Origin: Plantago major
Taxonomy: Eukaryota; Streptophyta; Magnoliopsida; Lamiales; Plantaginaceae
Assembly: GCA_026545765.1 (NCBI GenBank)
Contig: CM048841.1
Span: 7,289,145-7,353,144 of the forward strand
Direction: 5' to 3'
Length of the DNA: 64,000 nt
Part shown: one piece after another, positions 60,933 to 64,000 of the stretch
Layout: each line of letters opens with the position of its first letter
Position numbering within the stretch: position 1 is the first letter of the stretch
Program-made: the position numbers and the translations under genes
The notes under the pieces: generated by a model
The model's database searches: none
Seen by the model: the letters and a program-made list of their open reading frames with translations, nothing else
Told to the model about the DNA's origin: nothing

Positions 60933-62363
60933 TGTTGGTCCAGATAACGGCAAAGTAAAAGACTAAAGGGGGGGGGGGGTGAATAGTCTTTTAAAACTTT
61001 TGTAGATAAACACAGTTTCTCAGAAACCTGGGGGTTTCTGATACTTAAATTCAGAGCGCGAAAGACTTTAAGATAGGTAAGTGCAGAAACAATAAGTATG
61101 TGTGTGTGCGCTTTGCTGAAATGTAAATACAGAAAGGTAAATGACACAGCAAGTATAGTGGTATCTGGAGGTGGCGTAATCCTCCAACTAATCCACTTCG
61201 GTCTTTCTGAGACCTAGAATTCACTAGAACAGATAATTGAGTTCACGTTACAATAATCCTATTCTAAGATTCCTAAATAAATGGTTCCTAACCAAATGTT
61301 CCCCCTGAGTTATTCCCCAGCTCCTAGAGCTAAGTACTTCCTCTACTCAGATAACCTTGGAGTTATTCCCTGATTTCCCAAATCAAGTACTTCCTCTACT
61401 CCACGCCTTGATGGTGTTGGTTATAAGGTTTGTCAGAGAGGCTTCTCGTATAACTTTTCAGTTATGTTTTCAGAGAGCCTAACAGAACAAGACTACTTAA
61501 TACACTTGTTCAGTGGATGGCAGTCTGCTCTTTACTGACCCAAGTAATTGATGTCCGTTCTGGAGAATGAGCTTCAGAAAGGGTATCTGATAGTTCAACT
61601 CTTTCACGAATAACAATCTCTTGTTAAGGTTCAGGACAACTTAGAACTACTAGTGATTCTTCAAGCAACAGAAAGCTTTCAGAAAGGGTAGTAGAGTGCT
61701 TGAGAGAATACTTTGCTTGATGGTAAGTTTGCAAGATAGAGCGTTCTAAGGTATGTATCTCAAGCATCTAAGTGTGTGATATATATAGATAAATTTGAGA
61801 GGCGTTTGAATTGTATCCGTTGTGCTCTCTATCAAATTATATCCGTTTATATCTTGAACTATGTACTCAGAAGTCACTATCTCTTGTTTCAGAGAGGACT
61901 TGCTTTTTGCAGCATTTCTGCCGATGCATTTAATGCATAGTACTGTTCATTGTCCTTTAGTCTCAACGGATACATGAGACTTTCTGATGGCTTGCATGCT
62001 CCATACTCATGATGTCATATGTCCAGAATCATATTTCGAAATTAAGTTAATATACTGAAGAAAGGATTAAGGACATAGTCTTTCTGAGTTATATTAAACC
62101 TTTGTGTCTTCATAAACCTTGTGCAATCTTCAGTCTTCTAATATTCAGAAAAAGCTCCATTGCTAGGATTGATCTTCATGGTCTTCTTGAAATAAAAATT
62201 ACACTCAGAGACCTATAATCCTAATACAAGATTTACTAGACTAATCATACTCAGTGATTTCCTCTTTTACAATGTTCAAGTGAAGCAAGAGTACTTAATC
62301 ACCTTTCTGGCTAAGATAAGAACATGTGATGAGTGATCAAAATACTAACAGATATTCCTAACA
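60933..62363 (-). repeat. Copia C 5' LTR
   Basis: Near-identical to the 3' LTR. It has a G run at 60,968-60,979 between CTAAA and TGAATAGTCTTTT, and two tandem units (CTTCCT landmarks at 61,337 and 61,391). It abuts the primer-binding site on one side and the ACGAT duplication on the other. Confidence 0.92.
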
Positions 62364-62368
62364 ACGAT
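62364..62368. repeat. Target-site duplication ACGAT, right of Copia C
   Basis: Right-hand copy. Copia B gag DNA resumes at once after it. Confidence 0.9.
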
Positions 62369-64000
62369 TCTGATGAGATAACTGAAGAGGCCTATAATAC
62401 TTTGGTTAGGAAGTTTAACAATCATAGGTTTAGAAAAAATTCGAACAAAGGCTCTTCAAGTAACTCTAAAGGCACTAACAAGTTCAAGAAAAATATAGAC
62501 TCTCCTGGTTCTAGTCCGGTTTTGAGTCCTGCCCAGCTTAGCAAAGTTAGATGTTTTGAATGTCAAGGGTGGGGACACTATCAGAATGAATGTGCTAACA
62601 CTCTTCGAAAGGAGAAAAAGACCTTGCTTGCTTGTCTCAGTGATGTGTCAGGTGATGAACAGGAAACGGATGATCCAGAAGAGAACCTTGTAGCTCTGTC
62701 CTCTGTTCTGGACGATGTTGGAAATCGATGTTTGGTGAACAATGAAAACTCAACATCGTCACAGATTCTCTTCTTTGATTATGATGATTCACAGACATGT
62801 GAAGAGATATTCAGTGGAAACTTTTCTGACTCTGGAAACTCAATATCCACTAACGTCCTCTGTTTGCATGGTTCAGTTGATTTGTCTGCAGATCTTTCTC
62901 TTGAAGAAGAGTTCACTGACGAACAAATAGTGGAAGAGCTGAAACAGATGTATGAAGATCTCCTGAAGGAATGGAAGAAGCTTAAGAAGCTCAACAAGAG
63001 ACTCGCAAAGGAGAATGATAGTCTAAAGGAAACCACTATGAAACTTGAAGTGGCACTGACACGCAAAGAAGCAGAACTGGAAAAAGTAACCTTTGAAATT
63101 AATAGAGAAAAGGAAGTCATTGCCAAGTGGAACTCTTCTACATCAAAGCTTGACTACATGCTTGATCAGGACAATGATGGTACTGCCAGTCTAGGTTGTA
63201 CAGGTACCTTTAACTCCTCTTTTGATAATAAGATAGGGTGCAACATGCATTGCAATTCTGACTTGAATGATTCAACTAAAATGCAAAATGTTAAGTCTCT
63301 GTCTGAACTTGTCAATGCTCCCGTTTTTGTCAAAGAAAAAGGTAACGTCATAGAAGAGACCAAAAAGACCTTTGTGTGTCAATATTGTCTTAAGACTGGT
63401 CACTTAAAACCTTACTGCTTTACCTATCTGAGAGATCTAAAAAGAGGCAAGATAGAAATATATGTGGAGGAATCAAGCTTGAGTGTTTTGGCTCTAAAAA
63501 CAGAAAAATCAAAAGTGTGGATTCCAAAATCTGGTCACGTAGTTGCCTCCGTTAAGCTGAATGAAAAGTCCAAAGTTGAGTCAGATGTTGAGTCAACATC
63601 GACTTCAACAGCGTCTGGTTCCAGGATCTCTGTGTCAAATTCTTACCATACTGTCTCTAGTCAGAAACAAAAAGTGTCTGGAACTATGAGAAATAGGAGA
63701 GAAAAGGTGAAAAGAGTTTGGACTCCTAGGGAGAAGATTATCTGCAATGTTGCTTTCTCTGTTGCTATGGTAGATCAGTTTGTGAAAGCTATGACAGGTA
63801 CCTTTGAGATGAGTATGATAGGAGAACTCAGCTATTTTCTTGGACTTCAAATCCAACAGAAGGAAGATGGCCTATTCTTGTCCCAGGAAAAGTATGCATG
63901 AAATCTGATCAAAAAATTTGGGCTCGAAAGTTCCAAACCGTACAGTACTCCTATGGCTACATCGTTGAAGCTAAGCAGAATTGATGTTGGGGAGGATGTT
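62369..64000 (+). pseudogene. Copia B gag, part after Copia C, and reverse-transcriptase piece
   Basis: Resumes with DSDEITEEAYNTLVRKFNNH. It then has a zinc knuckle CFECQGWGHYQNEC (near 62,555), a long acidic stretch, a coiled coil (about 62,920-63,120) and a second knuckle-like motif CQYCLKTGHLKPYC (near 63,378). After a Ser/Lys-rich stretch, reverse-transcriptase sequence appears (FEMSMIGELSYFLGLQIQQK, near 63,805) and runs towards the window end. Part of the pol normally found between these is not seen. Two CCHC motifs in one gag are uncommon. Broken; continues past 64,000. Confidence 0.7.

Larger units (their letters stand above)
46980..62363 (-). mobile_element. Copia C: 15.4 kb Sirevirus-like Copia element, two LTRs, young, coding parts broken
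   Basis: Structurally full length on the minus strand: 5' LTR (60,933-62,363), primer-binding site, gag, pol, spacer, a 5.2 kb accessory region, polypurine tract and 3' LTR (46,980-48,417), with the target duplication ACGAT. The two LTRs show about 30 differences in about 1.43 kb by eye (about 2%). This implies insertion roughly 1-2 million years ago at usual plant rates. The coding parts show about five or more interruptions. It belongs to the same family as Copia A. Its length is exceptional for Copia, mainly because of the accessory region. Confidence 0.92.
45516..64000 (+). mobile_element. Copia B: Ty1/Copia LTR retrotransposon, broken, hosting Copia C, continues past window
   Basis: Parts seen: a probable left LTR (45,516-46,204), a Met-tRNA primer-binding site, gag (from 46,261, interrupted at 46,979 by Copia C and resumed at 62,369), two CCHC knuckles, and near the window end a short reverse-transcriptase piece. 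Protease and integrase are not seen between gag and that piece, so pol is much reduced. It differs in family from Copia A and C. It looks broken and is older than the Copia C insertion it carries. Confidence 0.75.

Overview
The window is nuclear DNA from a flowering plant, most likely a eudicot. It shows GT-AG introns, plant-type Copia retrotransposons primed by initiator Met-tRNA (TGGTATCAGAGC), a CACTA (En/Spm) DNA transposon, an L1-type LINE, Stowaway-like MITEs and three ordinary plant genes. I cannot name the species. More than half of the window is transposon DNA.

Layout. (1) 1-17,569: a decayed CACTA element on the minus strand, its left end outside the window. A 12.2 kb Sirevirus-like Copia element (here Copia A, 4,214-16,395, plus strand) sits inside its transposase gene, flanked by the 5-bp target duplication CTGTG. 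(2) 17,570-21,680: unclassified repeat-like DNA and a 5'-truncated LINE ending in a poly-A tail. (3) 21,690-36,000: the gene island. It holds a complete ARF1-type small GTPase gene (plus), a complete nine-exon naphthoate synthase (MenB/DHNA-CoA synthase) gene (minus) with a PTS2 peroxisome signal, a 45-bp tandem array, and a complete seven-exon GH28 polygalacturonase gene (minus) with a signal peptide and a basic, proline-rich N-terminal extension. (4) 36,000-45,500: AT-rich gene-free DNA with several MITE-like hairpins. (5) 45,516-64,000: a second Copia family (Copia B, plus strand, running off the window), interrupted in its gag by a 15.4 kb minus-strand element (Copia C, 46,980-62,363; target duplication ACGAT). 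Copia C belongs to the same family as Copia A. Its two LTRs differ by only about 2% by eye, so it is young.

The most unusual feature is the 3' half of Copia A and C. Downstream of RNase H both carry a spacer with conserved hairpins, a conserved palindromic TATA-like box (CTATATATATAG) about 180-200 bp before an ATG, and then a 4-5 kb same-sense accessory region. That region has a conserved globular N-terminal block, then many short acidic or coiled-coil blocks separated by short GT...AG-bounded gaps, then another long block. It looks like a separately transcribed, intron-rich accessory gene carried by a giant Copia element.

Among the host genes, ARF1 (vesicle coat recruitment) and MenB (peroxisomal step of phylloquinone synthesis) are convergent. 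The polygalacturonase (pectin hydrolysis in the wall) lies upstream of MenB on the same strand. Nothing suggests they work together.
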